Below are positions 6,958 through 14,812 of a DNA stretch of 44,425 bases, piece by piece (position 1 is the first letter of the stretch; each line of letters starts with the position of its first letter). The translations under genes were made by a program, and so were the position numbers. The DNA comes from a virus. The notes beneath the pieces were generated by a model that searched no databases, had not been told where the DNA came from, and worked only from the letters and a program-made list of their open reading frames with translations. The DNA lies in the IMG/VR virus record IMGVR_UViG_3300036804_000344, positions 1 to 44,425 of that record; one strand, given 5' to 3'.

Positions 6958-7026
6958 CAAGTTGTATATTTTTGTTCGAGACACAAAATGTATATTTATC
7001 TTGCGAGCAAAGAATACAATATGTAT
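6955..7026. promoter_or_regulatory. oR operator cluster (three CI/Cro sites)
   Basis: Three 13-bp sites: ATACAAGTTGTAT at 6955-6967 (a perfect palindrome), ACACAAAATGTAT at 6981-6993 and ATACAATATGTAT at 7014-7026. Centres are 26 and 33 bp apart. The last overlaps the PR -10 box by three bases, just as the matching oL site does at PL. Confidence 0.83.
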
Positions 7027-7029
7027 ATT
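7001..7029 (+). promoter_or_regulatory. Promoter PR
   Basis: -35 TTGCGA (7001-7006), 17-base spacer, -10 TATATT (7024-7029). Start near 7036, giving an 18-base leader before cro. The same hexamers and spacing are found at PL. Confidence 0.82.
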
Positions 7030-7053
7030 TGATGTGTTTAGAGGAGAACCTAC

Positions 7054-7272
7054 ATGAACAACCTTAGCAAGATTCGCCGACTCACCGGTCTGACACAGCG
7101 TCAGATGGCAAATGAGCTGAATCTGACAACTGGCGCAATCTGCCATTACGAAAACGGGAAGCGCAATCTCAGTATCGAGCAATGCCGGGCAATCGTCGCT
7201 GCACTGAACAAGCATGGTGCAGCTGTGAGCGTTGATGACGTATTCCCACCACATAAAGCTACAGCCGCTTAA
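7054..7272 (+). CDS. cro: Cro-like / YdaS-like helix-turn-helix regulator
   Basis: A 72-residue DNA-binding protein that is the first gene after PR, opposite cI. The helix-turn-helix spans about residues 8-40 ([24 protein letters not shown]). Its position makes it the Cro counterpart, binding the same operators to switch off cI transcription in lytic growth; its sequence also fits the YdaS group found in Rac-like prophages. ATG 7054 follows GAGGAG. The predicted protein is self-contained, with a short Ala-rich tail. Confidence 0.87.
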   Translation: MNNLSKIRRLTGLTQRQMANELNLTTGAICHYENGKRNLSIEQCRAIVAALNKHGAAVSVDDVFPPHKATAA

Positions 7273-7300
7273 CGGCGGCATTTCACACAAGGAGCACGCC

Positions 7301-7840
7301 GTGCAATCACTAGCTTTAACCAACAATACCAGGCTTTACCCGACGCCGATGATAAATCGCGCTCAACAAAAACAAGAAGATAGTCACGATTCCATTCGCG
7401 AAGCTGTCCGGGCGTGGTCGGCGGTTGCCGGTCAGGACGTAGCATCGGCATTCATCGTTGAAGAATGGCGCCAGCAGGGTGGGGAAGGCATCGAGTTTCC
7501 TGAAGACCACAGCCGCGCCCGTCAGAAGCTGTTTCGTTTCCTGGATAACCGTTTCGACTCTGAGCAGTACCGCGAGAACGTTCGCCAGCTAGCACCGGCA
7601 ATCCTGGCTGTTCTGCCGCTGGAGTTCAGAGGCCGACTGGTCGGGCAGGATTGTTTCATGTCTCGTCTGGCAGATGCAGAACGCGAGGTGGCGGAAGCGA
7701 AGCAGGCGGTCATGCTCAATGCGCCAGAGCATCAGAAGCTGAAAGAAGTAAGCGAGGGTATTACTGCGTTGTTCAGGCTAATGCCGGACCAGGCAGGTCC
7801 ACTGATGGCAATGGTTACAACCATGCTGGGGGCAATGTGA
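7301..7840 (+). CDS. YdaT-like regulator in the CII position
   Basis: A 179-residue protein immediately after cro. The core SIREAVRAWSAVAGQDVASAFIVEEW and EDHSRARQKLFRFLDN resembles the YdaT family of Rac-like prophages. YdaT was named a toxin, but its genome position is that of CII and it may act as a transcription factor in the lysis-lysogeny choice. GTG 7301 with AGGAG at a good distance is preferred; an internal ATG at 7349 has no binding site, and the longer upstream frame would overlap cro. The C-terminus has a helical region (AEREVAEAKQAVML). No true CII homologue is visible elsewhere. Confidence 0.75.
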   Translation: MQSLALTNNTRLYPTPMINRAQQKQEDSHDSIREAVRAWSAVAGQDVASAFIVEEWRQQGGEGIEFPEDHSRARQKLFRFLDNRFDSEQYRENVRQLAPAILAVLPLEFRGRLVGQDCFMSRLADAEREVAEAKQAVMLNAPEHQKLKEVSEGITALFRLMPDQAGPLMAMVTTMLGAM

Positions 7841-7859
7841 CGGGTTCAAAAATGGCGAA

Positions 7860-7886
7860 AGCCACTCTGCTCGAACAGAAGTGGCT
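7860..7886 (+). promoter_or_regulatory. Hairpin between YdaT-like gene and small gene
   Basis: AGCCACT (7860-7866) pairs with AGTGGCT (7880-7886), with an inner CTG/CAG pair. No T-run follows, so it is not a standard terminator. It may stabilise RNA or limit translation from an upstream in-frame ATG at 7852. Confidence 0.45.
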
Positions 7887-7923
7887 CTCAGGTGCAAATA
7901 CGGCAGTAATTGCAGGAGGAATA

Positions 7924-8070
7924 ATGGCAAATAAACCACGTCATTACCAGACCGCAGTACACAAAAACATTACACGCGATCGCTTCATCCGTTCGGTTAG
8001 TCCATCGGTTGGCTCAAAGCTGCGCGCAATCCTGGAAGAGCTGAAACGTAAGGAGAGTGATCGTGGGTAA
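7924..8070 (+). CDS. Small basic protein upstream of the replication initiator
   Basis: A 48-residue, strongly basic protein (MANKPRHYQTAVHKN onward, ending [12 protein letters not shown]). AGGAGGA precedes ATG 7924, while the same frame continues upstream without a good start. It overlaps the start of the O-like gene, so coupling is likely. Such tiny basic genes precede O in several lambdoid prophages; I know no function. Basic charge would fit nucleic acid binding. Confidence 0.68.
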   Translation: MANKPRHYQTAVHKNITRDRFIRSVSPSVGSKLRAILEELKRKESDRG

Positions 8071-8875
8071 CTTAGCTTCAGTAACACCAATCAGGCCGTC
8101 TCTGGCGATCGTGGAGCGTCAGGTGGCAGATCTTGATGACGGATATACCCGCATCGCAAACGAGCTGCTGGAAGCTGTTATGGCTGCTGATTTAACGGCA
8201 CGCCAGCTGAAGGTTGTTCTGGCGGTGATCCGCAAAACCTACGGGTTCGGCAAGAAGTTCGACCGTATCACTAACACTCAGATTGCCATGATGACCGGTA
8301 TCCACCATACCCATGTTTGCAAGGCCAAGAACGAGATGATCGCAATGAACATCATCGTAACCAATGGTCTGGCGATCGGCATCAACAAGGTGGTCTCTGA
8401 GTGGGATTTTGAGATTAGCCAAGTTAGCGAATCATTAGCCAAAGTAGCTAATAAAACATTAGCCAACTTAGCTAATACCCATAAGCCAACTCAGCTAAAC
8501 ACAAAAGAAACTATTCAAAAGAAAGAAAGAAAAGAACACACACAGTCATCTGGCGATGACCGCGAGCCGGTTAAACCTGCAAAGCGAAAATCCGTCCAGA
8601 TCAACTACGGGGAATATCTCGAAGCCTACAACGAAATTGTTGGTGAGCGACTTCCCCACGCAGTCGAGGCCAATACCGAGCGCCAGCGTAAACTCCGTAC
8701 GCTAATCAACTCCCTGGCGACCAAGAACATTGATGGCTTCCGCGCTTACGTCAAAGCGTTCATGACGGCTGCCAGACCGTTCCACTTCGGCGACAACGAC
8801 CGCGACTGGGTAGCGAATTTTGATTATCTGCTGCGGCCGAAAGTGCTGGTAGCCATCCGCGAGGGAACGCTATGA
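8063..8875 (+). CDS. Replication initiation protein, lambda O type
   Basis: A 270-residue initiator expected to bind the iterons inside its own gene and recruit the helicase encoded next. The N-terminal half is a winged-helix domain ([38 protein letters not shown], then [20 protein letters not shown]), the O/DnaD-like pattern. The middle (about residues 115-155) is the low-complexity segment encoded by the repeats and the A-rich tract. The C-terminal domain ends in [14 protein letters not shown], as in other phage O proteins. GTG 8063 has AAGGAGA seven bases upstream; GTG 8057 is too close. The stop overlaps the helicase start. Confidence 0.85.
   Translation: MGNLASVTPIRPSLAIVERQVADLDDGYTRIANELLEAVMAADLTARQLKVVLAVIRKTYGFGKKFDRITNTQIAMMTGIHHTHVCKAKNEMIAMNIIVTNGLAIGINKVVSEWDFEISQVSESLAKVANKTLANLANTHKPTQLNTKETIQKKERKEHTQSSGDDREPVKPAKRKSVQINYGEYLEAYNEIVGERLPHAVEANTERQRKLRTLINSLATKNIDGFRAYVKAFMTAARPFHFGDNDRDWVANFDYLLRPKVLVAIREGTL
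8414..8499 (+). repeat. Replication origin: four iterons inside the O-like gene
   Basis: Four 19-base repeats with core TTAGCCAA...TAGC start at 8414, 8434, 8458 and 8481 (spacing 20, 24 and 23). Each is partly palindromic (TTAGC...GCTAA). An A-rich, T-poor tract (about 8500-8545) follows. Iterons plus a strand-biased AT-rich tract inside the initiator gene is the lambda ori layout. Confidence 0.88.
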
Positions 8876-10239
8876 GACAGGATATCGAAGCCAGTGTGAT
8901 CGGCGGTCTGCTGCTTGGCGGCCTGACCCCGGCGGCAAGTGATGTTCTCGCCCGAATGGAGCCTGCCGTATTCACGATCCCGTTATACCGGAAAGCTTTT
9001 GAAGTTATCCGCAAACAGGCCAGAAACCGTAACCTGATTGACGCCCTGATGGTGTCTGAGGAATGCGGCGAAGAACATGCGACAGACGTTCTGATGACCT
9101 CCCGTTCATGCCCAAGCGCAGCAAACCTCACTGGGTACGCTGAGATGCTCGCTGAGCAGCACCAGAAACGCCTGTTCCTTGGCGCACTAGACGAGATGCG
9201 AGGGCAGGTTAGTGACGGCACGCTGGATGCGTCTGGTGAAGCGATGGATGAACTGATCCGCCGCCTGGGCGTTATCCGTAAACCAAAAGGCCAGATTAAA
9301 CCGGTGCTGATTGGCGACGTGATGGACGACTACGCCGAAACACTGGAGAACCGCCTACGTCATGGCGATGAATCCGACACGCTGAAAACAGGGATTTACG
9401 AGCTCGATGCAATCACTGGCGGTATGAACCCTCAGGACCTGGTAATCGTTGCCGCACGTCCGGGCATGGGCAAAACAGAATTCGCCCTCAAGGTTGCGGA
9501 AGGGGTAGCGAGTAGCGCCATGCCGGGTTCATCTGTTCGCCGTGGCGTGCTGATTTTTAGTATGGAGATGAGCAACCTTCAGATCGTCGAGCGCAGCATT
9601 GCCGGACGCGGGAACATGTCGGTTAGCGTTCTGCGTAACCCGGCAAAGATGGACAACGAAGGGTGGGCGCGGGTAGCTGATGGGATAGGGCATTTGCAGG
9701 GGCTTGATATCTGGATGGTAGACGCCTCAAAGCTGACGGTCGAAGAAATCCGCAGCATGTCAGAGCGCCAGAAGCAGGAGTATCCGCACCTGTCTCTGAT
9801 TATGGTCGATTACCTTGGCCTGATTGAAAAGCCAAAGGCAGACCGTAACGACCTGGCGATCGCCCACATATCCGGAAGCCTGAAGGCAATGGCGAAGACC
9901 CTCAAAACGCCGGTTATCTCACTGAGCCAGCTCTCTCGCGACGTTGAGAAGCGCCCAAACAAGCGTCCTACGAATGCTGACCTGCGCGACTCTGGAAGCA
10001 TTGAGCAGGACGCTGACAGCATCATCATGCTCTACCGAGAGGCTGTTTACGACGAGCACAGCCCGGCAGCGAAATACGCAGAAATCATCGTCACCAAAAA
10101 CAGATTCGGATCCCTCGGCACCGTTTACCAGCGTTTCATCAATGGTCATTTCCATGACTGTGACCAGGATGAAGCACGCCAGGCATCAACTACCAAATCA
10201 GCATCGCAGAAGCGCTACGCGAAAGGAGCCAACGTATGA
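8872..10239 (+). CDS. DnaB-type replicative DNA helicase (P22 gp12-like)
   Basis: A 455-residue hexameric helicase that would replace recruitment of host DnaB. It has the DnaB N-terminal helical domain (about 1-110), a linker, and a RecA-type motor domain: Walker A ARPGMGKT (Lys201), the IFSMEM segment, Walker [31 protein letters not shown] and the [16 protein letters not shown] arginine-finger region. Length matches DnaB and P22 gp12. The ATG overlaps the O-like stop by four bases. An encoded helicase means no lambda P-type helicase loader is needed. Confidence 0.93.
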   Translation: MRQDIEASVIGGLLLGGLTPAASDVLARMEPAVFTIPLYRKAFEVIRKQARNRNLIDALMVSEECGEEHATDVLMTSRSCPSAANLTGYAEMLAEQHQKRLFLGALDEMRGQVSDGTLDASGEAMDELIRRLGVIRKPKGQIKPVLIGDVMDDYAETLENRLRHGDESDTLKTGIYELDAITGGMNPQDLVIVAARPGMGKTEFALKVAEGVASSAMPGSSVRRGVLIFSMEMSNLQIVERSIAGRGNMSVSVLRNPAKMDNEGWARVADGIGHLQGLDIWMVDASKLTVEEIRSMSERQKQEYPHLSLIMVDYLGLIEKPKADRNDLAIAHISGSLKAMAKTLKTPVISLSQLSRDVEKRPNKRPTNADLRDSGSIEQDADSIIMLYREAVYDEHSPAAKYAEIIVTKNRFGSLGTVYQRFINGHFHDCDQDEARQASTTKSASQKRYAKGANV

Positions 10240-10760
10240 CCATGACAATCGAACAAATCACAGCTGCGTATCCGAACGTAGCGAAACTGGAATCACAGGC
10301 AGGGCGTGAGTTGCTGGCGGCGATGATGGAGCAGATGAGTAAGCTGGCTGCGGAGAATGCGGGGATAAAATCTAACCTGATGTTCTGGGATGCTGAAGAC
10401 CCGGAATCGCCGTATGACACGCCAGAGGAAGTTGCTCAGACGCGCTCACTCAACTACGGCGATGAGTTTGTTGTTCAGGTTGCCGCTAAGCTGCCGAACC
10501 GCACCTATCGAGTTCTGGAGGATTGGGATTGCGATTGCAAAGTTGCTTTGGTCGATGGTGCTGAAGTCGAAACCCCGGCCACCGATCGCTTTATCGCAGA
10601 TGTGAAGGCGCAGGGTGTGAATGCTCTGGCACTTCGTCGAAGAACGGCAGCGAAAATTGCTGGCGAAAATGGTCATGAAATCACTGCTCGCGATCTTGAG
10701 GGTGAAGCGATTCGCGCTGAAATGTTTGCCGCTGAACTGCGCGGGGAGGAAAAGGCATGA
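10236..10760 (+). CDS. Phage accessory protein, unknown function
   Basis: A 174-residue acidic protein. ATG 10236 has AAGGAG seven bases upstream and overlaps the helicase stop. Its sequence shows a helical N-terminus ([23 protein letters not shown]) and a C-terminal helix ([18 protein letters not shown]), with [14 protein letters not shown] between. I do not recognise a domain. It is cotranscribed with replication genes, in the region where lambdoid phages carry dispensable, variable genes. Confidence 0.72.
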   Translation: MTMTIEQITAAYPNVAKLESQAGRELLAAMMEQMSKLAAENAGIKSNLMFWDAEDPESPYDTPEEVAQTRSLNYGDEFVVQVAAKLPNRTYRVLEDWDCDCKVALVDGAEVETPATDRFIADVKAQGVNALALRRRTAAKIAGENGHEITARDLEGEAIRAEMFAAELRGEEKA

Positions 10761-10936
10761 GCAACTCAATAATTGATTGTTGGTGCAAGAAGTACATTTT
10801 GTGTAGAGGTTGCAAATTCATTGGTAACGAATGCGTTGTTCGGGATGGCGAGACTGGGAACAACAGCAAATTCTATGATCGAATGACTGTGCTCGTAAAT
10901 GCAGAATTATCAAAGAAAAACGAGGCGGCAGCATGA
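10757..10936 (+). CDS. Cysteine-rich 59-aa protein, probable zinc finger
   Basis: A 59-residue gene joined to both neighbours by ATGA overlaps (10757-10760 and 10933-10936). Five of the first 26 residues are cysteine: CWC at 8 and 10, CRGC at 16 and 19, and Cys26. This spacing suggests one zinc site. GGGAGGAAAAGG upstream supports the start. I do not recognise it; small zinc proteins in early phage operons often bind host nucleic acid or transcription proteins, which is only an inference here. Confidence 0.72.
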   Translation: MSNSIIDCWCKKYILCRGCKFIGNECVVRDGETGNNSKFYDRMTVLVNAELSKKNEAAA

Positions 10937-11817
10937 GCACTGTAACTTTCGTTGTTGATTTTGAAGATAACAAAGAGCCAGTAGTCCATTCCTGCATGAG
11001 TATTCTTGGAGGAAAACTGCGTGCCGTGGCATGGCGTGACGTTCTTGATTCATCTGCTGTTGCTGATGGCCTGTCAGACCCAAACCAAACATCGGGCAGC
11101 GGGACCACACCAATGACCAAAGAGGCGCTTGCTCATCTACGCAGGGCCGCTGCTGCTTATCAAGAAACGTTAGCTGCGCACCAACAAAACCCACGCGACG
11201 CCTCTGCGCTTGAAGCCTGGGATAATGCTACGAACGAGTTTGCGCGGCTAATCAATAACGATGAAATTAACATCATCGCTGCGCTGCTGGATGCGCTGGA
11301 AGCCAAAGATAAGCGCATTGCTGAACTGAAGCGACAGTGGGAATTTCGCTCACCAACACCTGACGCTTACGAAGCTGCATGTAAAGCGCTTGAAAATCAC
11401 CGGCAGCGCGCGGACGAGGCGGAAAAACAGATTGAAGAACTGCAATCCCGCGCCGAATCCGCAGAGCAGCGAGTGGCTGAATTTGAAGTGAAAGCATTCA
11501 ACCCCGCATTGCTGGATGTTGTAGCCGAACGCCGGCGCCAAAAATCCGTTGAGGGCTGGACGCCTGAGCATGATGACGTATACCAAAATAGCGAATTGGC
11601 TGATGCGGCAGCTTGCTACGCAATTCACGCTCACAATCAAGGGTTCTCCACTCCGGCACACTGGCCGTGGTCACCGGATTGGTGGAAGCAATCAGGTGCC
11701 CGTAGAGACTTGGTTAAATCCGGGGCGCTTGTCTTGGCTGAAATCGAACGATTAGACCGCGCCGCTGGCATCACCCTACAGAAGGGAGGTGAGAATGTCT
11801 CAAGTCAAAAATCGTGA
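10933..11817 (+). CDS. Ead/Ea22-like phage protein with C-terminal WPW domain
   Basis: A 294-residue protein of three parts: an N-terminal beta-rich section (about 1-45), a long central helix (about 60-200, with KRIAELKRQ and RADEAEKQIEELQSRAESAEQR), and a conserved C-terminal domain (about 200-290) with VVAERRRQKSVEGWTPEHD, ACYAIHAH, HWPWSPDWWK and RRDLVKSGALVLAEIERLD. That C-terminal pattern is widespread in Ead/Ea-type proteins of P22-like phages; function is not established to my knowledge. A mosaic origin is likely. The end overlaps the HNH gene start. Confidence 0.75.
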   Translation: MSTVTFVVDFEDNKEPVVHSCMSILGGKLRAVAWRDVLDSSAVADGLSDPNQTSGSGTTPMTKEALAHLRRAAAAYQETLAAHQQNPRDASALEAWDNATNEFARLINNDEINIIAALLDALEAKDKRIAELKRQWEFRSPTPDAYEAACKALENHRQRADEAEKQIEELQSRAESAEQRVAEFEVKAFNPALLDVVAERRRQKSVEGWTPEHDDVYQNSELADAAACYAIHAHNQGFSTPAHWPWSPDWWKQSGARRDLVKSGALVLAEIERLDRAAGITLQKGGENVSSQKS

Positions 11818-12319
11818 AGGGATGATGATTGAGTTACCAGAACCAACCACCATTTTTCCGAGAGTGGAGTTGTCTGATGGTCGCTATTCGAAGCCTAAGA
11901 ACAAAATTACAAAGGCACAGCGCGCAGAGTTGAGAATGAAATTCGGTGGTCGCTGCGCTTACTGCGGCTGCGAGTTGCCAGAAAAAGGCTGGCACGCCGA
12001 TCACGTTGAACCGGTTCGCCGGGATTTTGAGTTCGTTCGGGCTCCTGCGGGTTCTGTCTCATCTGTCGTCGCGCGCAGCACTGGAAAAGTGATGCATCCA
12101 GAACTGCACGCTATCGATAATCTGTATCCCGCCTGCGCGCCATGCAATCTGTTTAAATCGGCATTCAGCGTGGAAATGATGCGGAAAGAAATCTCTAAGC
12201 AGGCAGAGCGAGCCAGAGCATACAGCGTGAACTTCCGCACCGCAGAGCGCTTTGGAATCGTTGCGGTTATCGAAAAGCCTGTGGTGTTCTGGTTTGAGCA
12301 GTATCAGGGAGGTGAGTGA
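11795..12319 (+). CDS. HNH endonuclease
   Basis: A 174-residue nuclease of the HNH superfamily. The zinc-binding knuckle CAYCG (Cys54, Cys57) is followed by the catalytic WHADHVEPV (His67, Asp69, His70), then DNLYPACAPCN with the second cysteine pair and the conserved Asn, and a basic KSAF. ATG 11795 has GGGAGG upstream. It may be a free-standing homing-type endonuclease or take part in phage DNA metabolism; it is not next to the terminase, so a packaging role like that of some late-gene HNH proteins is less likely. Confidence 0.85.
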   Translation: MSQVKNREGMMIELPEPTTIFPRVELSDGRYSKPKNKITKAQRAELRMKFGGRCAYCGCELPEKGWHADHVEPVRRDFEFVRAPAGSVSSVVARSTGKVMHPELHAIDNLYPACAPCNLFKSAFSVEMMRKEISKQAERARAYSVNFRTAERFGIVAVIEKPVVFWFEQYQGGE

Positions 12320-12320
12320 T

Positions 12321-12623
12321 ATGGCTAACCTCCAGCTCGCAGTAAACGGCGAATACTTCGACGCAATGAAGCGCGGCGAGAAAACGGAAGAGTACCGCCT
12401 GCATAACAAATACTGGATGAAGCGTCTCCTGAATCTGAAAGAGCCTGGGCAAATCGGTCGCAAATATGACCGCCTGATAATCACCCGTGGCTATCCGCGC
12501 AAAGACGATGCCAGCCGCAGGATTGATATTCCATACGCTGGATGGACGGTTAAAACAATCACGCACCCGCACTTCGGCCCGGAGCCAGTGAAGGTGTTTG
12601 CTATCAAGGTGAATATTCAATGA
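12321..12623 (+). CDS. ASCH-domain-like small protein
   Basis: A 100-residue protein starting one base after the HNH stop, with GGGAGG upstream. The pattern QLAVNGEYFDAMKRGEKTEEYR, then KYDRLIITRGYPRKDD and a closing KVFAIKV fits the ASCH fold, a PUA-like RNA-binding beta-barrel where a Lys-Thr-Glu-Glu motif sits near the binding cleft. ASCH proteins are linked to RNA or modified-nucleoside binding; the role in this phage is unknown. Frequent in early operons of lambdoid phages. Confidence 0.78.
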   Translation: MANLQLAVNGEYFDAMKRGEKTEEYRLHNKYWMKRLLNLKEPGQIGRKYDRLIITRGYPRKDDASRRIDIPYAGWTVKTITHPHFGPEPVKVFAIKVNIQ

Positions 12624-12730
12624 CCACAATAACCAAAGAATGACTTCAATAAGTAATTGAGGACAAAAATTCATTTGCCTGTCTATGACCCCTGTTGGAT
12701 ATTATCAATGGGGATATTTGAGGAATGATA

Positions 12731-13240
12731 ATGAATTGGGAATTTGCAAATCCAGCCTGGAACGTATTGATTGCGTTGGTTTCTGCGGCTACGGCAATAG
12801 CTTCAGCATTCGCGGCTTTTGCTAGCAGAAAAACCTCAGAGAAGACGTTGCAACTACAAGAGCGGCAGTATCTATTCGAATCACTCAAAGCCTGCGCGGA
12901 GAGGGCTAATGAATATGCAAAGGGGAAGCGTGGCGCTGAGTGGGGTGTGAATGATGCCGCTAATATTATCAGAAGCTTAGGCTTGGCAATTGAAGCCATA
13001 AAAAATAGCAGCCAATTGAAAGAAGCCATAGATGTAGGCCAACTCAAAAAATATTTCATGACTTTGTTATGCATGGAGTTGTTTGAGGAAGTCCATAACG
13101 GAGATGCGCCCGATGCGGTATTTCAAAAAACAGAACCAACACGTATTGCAGACGATGTCTGGAGGCAGTGGCGTGAAGTCGTGGAGTTCTTTGATATATG
13201 GGATTACAGCATCGCCACGGATGAAGATTTAGAAGACTAA
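12731..13240 (+). CDS. Membrane-anchored protein of unknown function, probable moron
   Basis: A 169-residue protein with one N-terminal membrane helix (about residues 10-33, WNVLIALVSAATAIASAFAAFA) and a long helical, mostly cytoplasmic part (RKTSEKTLQLQERQYLFESLKACAERA). GAGGA supports ATG 12731; ATG 12725 is slightly too close. A roughly 107-base gap before it and 195 bases after it set it apart from its tightly packed neighbours, as does its lower GC content. This is the pattern of an inserted cargo gene. The fold resembles the anchors of small defence or exclusion proteins, but no domain is recognised. Confidence 0.7.
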   Translation: MNWEFANPAWNVLIALVSAATAIASAFAAFASRKTSEKTLQLQERQYLFESLKACAERANEYAKGKRGAEWGVNDAANIIRSLGLAIEAIKNSSQLKEAIDVGQLKKYFMTLLCMELFEEVHNGDAPDAVFQKTEPTRIADDVWRQWREVVEFFDIWDYSIATDEDLED

Positions 13241-13281
13241 GCACACCCGAATTGATTTTCCATAATCAACTGTCCATAATC

Positions 13282-13337
13282 GCAGTGTCAGCCTGAACAA
13301 CTGACACTGCATCCGGCGCTTTAACGGGGACGTTAAA
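13282..13337 (+). promoter_or_regulatory. Two hairpins in the gap before ninB
   Basis: GCAGTGTCAG (13282-13291) pairs perfectly with CTGACACTGC (13301-13310). CTTTAAC/GTTAAAG pairs again at about 13319-13336. No T-run follows either. The 195-base gap 13241-13435 holds no convincing gene. Similar sequence precedes nin genes in other lambdoid phages as I recall, but the function is not known to me. Confidence 0.5.
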
Positions 13338-13435
13338 GTGCAAAAGACAAATAGAGCATCATATAACCCTTCACCGATGGCTAACGTCACCGGCGATTTC
13401 TTGCATTCAGCGTTTAGCCTCTCAGGAGGTGACGC

Positions 13436-13870
13436 GTGAACCGATACCTCCTCCGAAATCCCACCATACGGGATAACGCCATCAATGCTATCCGAAACCT
13501 GCCCACTGACATTCACAGGCCGCTCGTCATTGAGATTAAAGAGCTAACCCGTAGCCTTGACCAAAATTCGAAGCTTTGGGCTGTCCTGGGAGACGTGAGC
13601 CGCCAGGTTGAATGGCATGGCCGAAAGCTCACCTCTGAATCGTGGAAGCATATTTTCACCGCAGCCCTCATCAAGCAGGACGTGGTGCCTAATCTGTCAG
13701 GAGACGGCTTCGTTGTTCTGGGCCAGTCAACCAGCAAGATGACCGTCCGCCAGATGAGAGACCTCATCGAGTTGATTCACGCCTTTGGTGCTGAGCGCGC
13801 TGTCATCTGGGGCGATGAATCCCGCCTGGCTATGGAATGGGCTTCTCGCTTCGGAGGTGCCCGTGGCTAA
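13436..13870 (+). CDS. ninB: Recombination protein NinB
   Basis: A 144-residue protein very close to lambda NinB (Orf): SLDQNSKLWAVLGDVSRQVEWHG and KQDVVPNLSGDGFVVLGQST are nearly the same. NinB binds single-stranded DNA and helps RecF-pathway and Red recombination by assisting loading at SSB-coated DNA. The GTG start at 13436 follows a strong AGGAGG. The C-terminus overlaps the NinE-like gene. It belongs to the rightward early operon between the replication genes and Q. Confidence 0.95.
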   Translation: MNRYLLRNPTIRDNAINAIRNLPTDIHRPLVIEIKELTRSLDQNSKLWAVLGDVSRQVEWHGRKLTSESWKHIFTAALIKQDVVPNLSGDGFVVLGQSTSKMTVRQMRDLIELIHAFGAERAVIWGDESRLAMEWASRFGGARG

Positions 13871-14033
13871 CCCCCTCGCTCGTGTCATCACCAATCACAT
13901 CTTCAAAGTACCGGCGCGCGGCAAACGCAAGCCAGAGCTCAAGCCGTCCGACATCCCAACTCTAAAGGACTACACCGCTCGCCTGGTTGATCAGAAATGG
14001 CTGCGCCTTGCAGCGAGGAGAAATCATGCCTGA
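13863..14033 (+). CDS. ninE: NinE-like protein
   Basis: A 56-residue basic protein starting GTG 13863 with GGAGG upstream, inside the end of ninB. The sequence RKPELKPSDIPTLKDYTA and QKWLRLAARR matches the P22-type NinE pattern (RKPELKPSEIPTL...WLRLAARR). Function of NinE is unknown. It overlaps the next gene by eight bases, which again argues for coupled translation. Confidence 0.85.
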   Translation: MANPLARVITNHIFKVPARGKRKPELKPSDIPTLKDYTARLVDQKWLRLAARRNHA

Positions 14034-14316
14034 TTTACGTAAAGCAGCGCGCGGACGTGAATGCCAGGTGCGCATCCCAGGTGTGTGCAACGGCAATCCT
14101 GAAACGTCAGTGCTGGCCCATATCCGACTGCCAGGCCTGTGCGGTACCGGAATCAAACCGCCAGACCTGATAGCCACCATCGCATGCAGCAACTGTCACG
14201 ACGAGATTGATCGCCGTACTCGCCTAGTGGATGCGGAGTATGCAAAGGAGTGCGCGCTTGAAGGCATGGCCCGCACACAGGTTATCTGGCTGAAAGAAGG
14301 AAAGGTGAAGACATGA
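14026..14316 (+). CDS. YbcO-like nuclease (DUF1364)
   Basis: A 96-residue protein nearly identical in text to YbcO of the DLP12 prophage: [23 protein letters not shown], then [13 protein letters not shown]. Cysteine-rich positions and the CSNCHDEID motif form a compact HNH-like (beta-beta-alpha metal) site, and the family is classed as putative nuclease. ATG 14026 follows GAGGAG. In DLP12 the gene also lies directly before rusA, and that order is kept here, suggesting a joint role in branched-DNA processing. Confidence 0.92.
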   Translation: MPDLRKAARGRECQVRIPGVCNGNPETSVLAHIRLPGLCGTGIKPPDLIATIACSNCHDEIDRRTRLVDAEYAKECALEGMARTQVIWLKEGKVKT

Positions 14317-14675
14317 ATACCTACAACATCACGCTGCCATACCCGCCTAGCAACAACCGCTATTACCGCCACAACCGTGGTCGCACGCACATCAGCACCG
14401 AAGGTCAGGCCTACCGCGACAGTGTAGCCCAAATCATCAAGGACTCGTTGCTGAATATCGGCTTGGCTGTGCCGGTAAAAATCCGTATCGAGTGCCACAT
14501 GCCTGATCGCCGCCGCCGCGACCTGGACAACCTGCAAAAGGCAGCTTTCGACGCTCTGACAAAGTCCGGTTTCTGGCTTGATGACCAGCAGGTCGATTAC
14601 TACAGCGTGAAGAGAATGCCGATTGTCAAAGGCGGGAAGCTTGAGCTGACCATCACCGAACTGGAGGCAGCGTGA
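14313..14675 (+). CDS. rusA: Holliday junction resolvase RusA
   Basis: A 120-residue homodimeric endonuclease that cuts four-way DNA junctions with symmetric nicks during phage recombination. Length equals E. coli RusA, and the three catalytic aspartates occur at the same numbers: Asp70 and Asp72 in RRDLDN, Asp91 in WLDDQQ. Lysine-rich surface patches are present. The ATG overlaps the YbcO-like stop. RusA takes the place of other resolvases (NinG/Rap) seen in this slot in lambda. Confidence 0.95.
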   Translation: MNTYNITLPYPPSNNRYYRHNRGRTHISTEGQAYRDSVAQIIKDSLLNIGLAVPVKIRIECHMPDRRRRDLDNLQKAAFDALTKSGFWLDDQQVDYYSVKRMPIVKGGKLELTITELEAA

Positions 14676-14812
14676 AACCAGAACTCATCGAATCGCTTCG
14701 TCAGCGTTGGCAAAGCCTTCGTATTTACCGCCGATCTGGCTCGGTGCTGGTGGACTATCGGATCCTCAAGAACCTCATTCGCATTTACAAGAGAGCAGGA
14801 GCAGCAGCATGA
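14672..14812 (+). CDS. YlcG-like small protein
   Basis: A 46-residue basic protein with GTG 14672 overlapping the rusA end and TGA overlapping the Q start. [26 protein letters not shown] matches YlcG of DLP12, which likewise lies just after rusA. No function is known. The conserved gene order YbcO-RusA-YlcG-Q supports the call. Confidence 0.85.
   Translation: MKPELIESLRQRWQSLRIYRRSGSVLVDYRILKNLIRIYKRAGAAA

Noticed and set aside
6946-7326. Upstream extension of the cI frame
   Set aside because: It would cross all oR operators and the cro gene; the helix-turn-helix begins right after ATG 6945.
7651-7923. Longer version of the 48-aa gene before the O-like gene
   Set aside because: It overlaps the YdaT-like gene out of frame; AGGAGGA marks the start at 7924.
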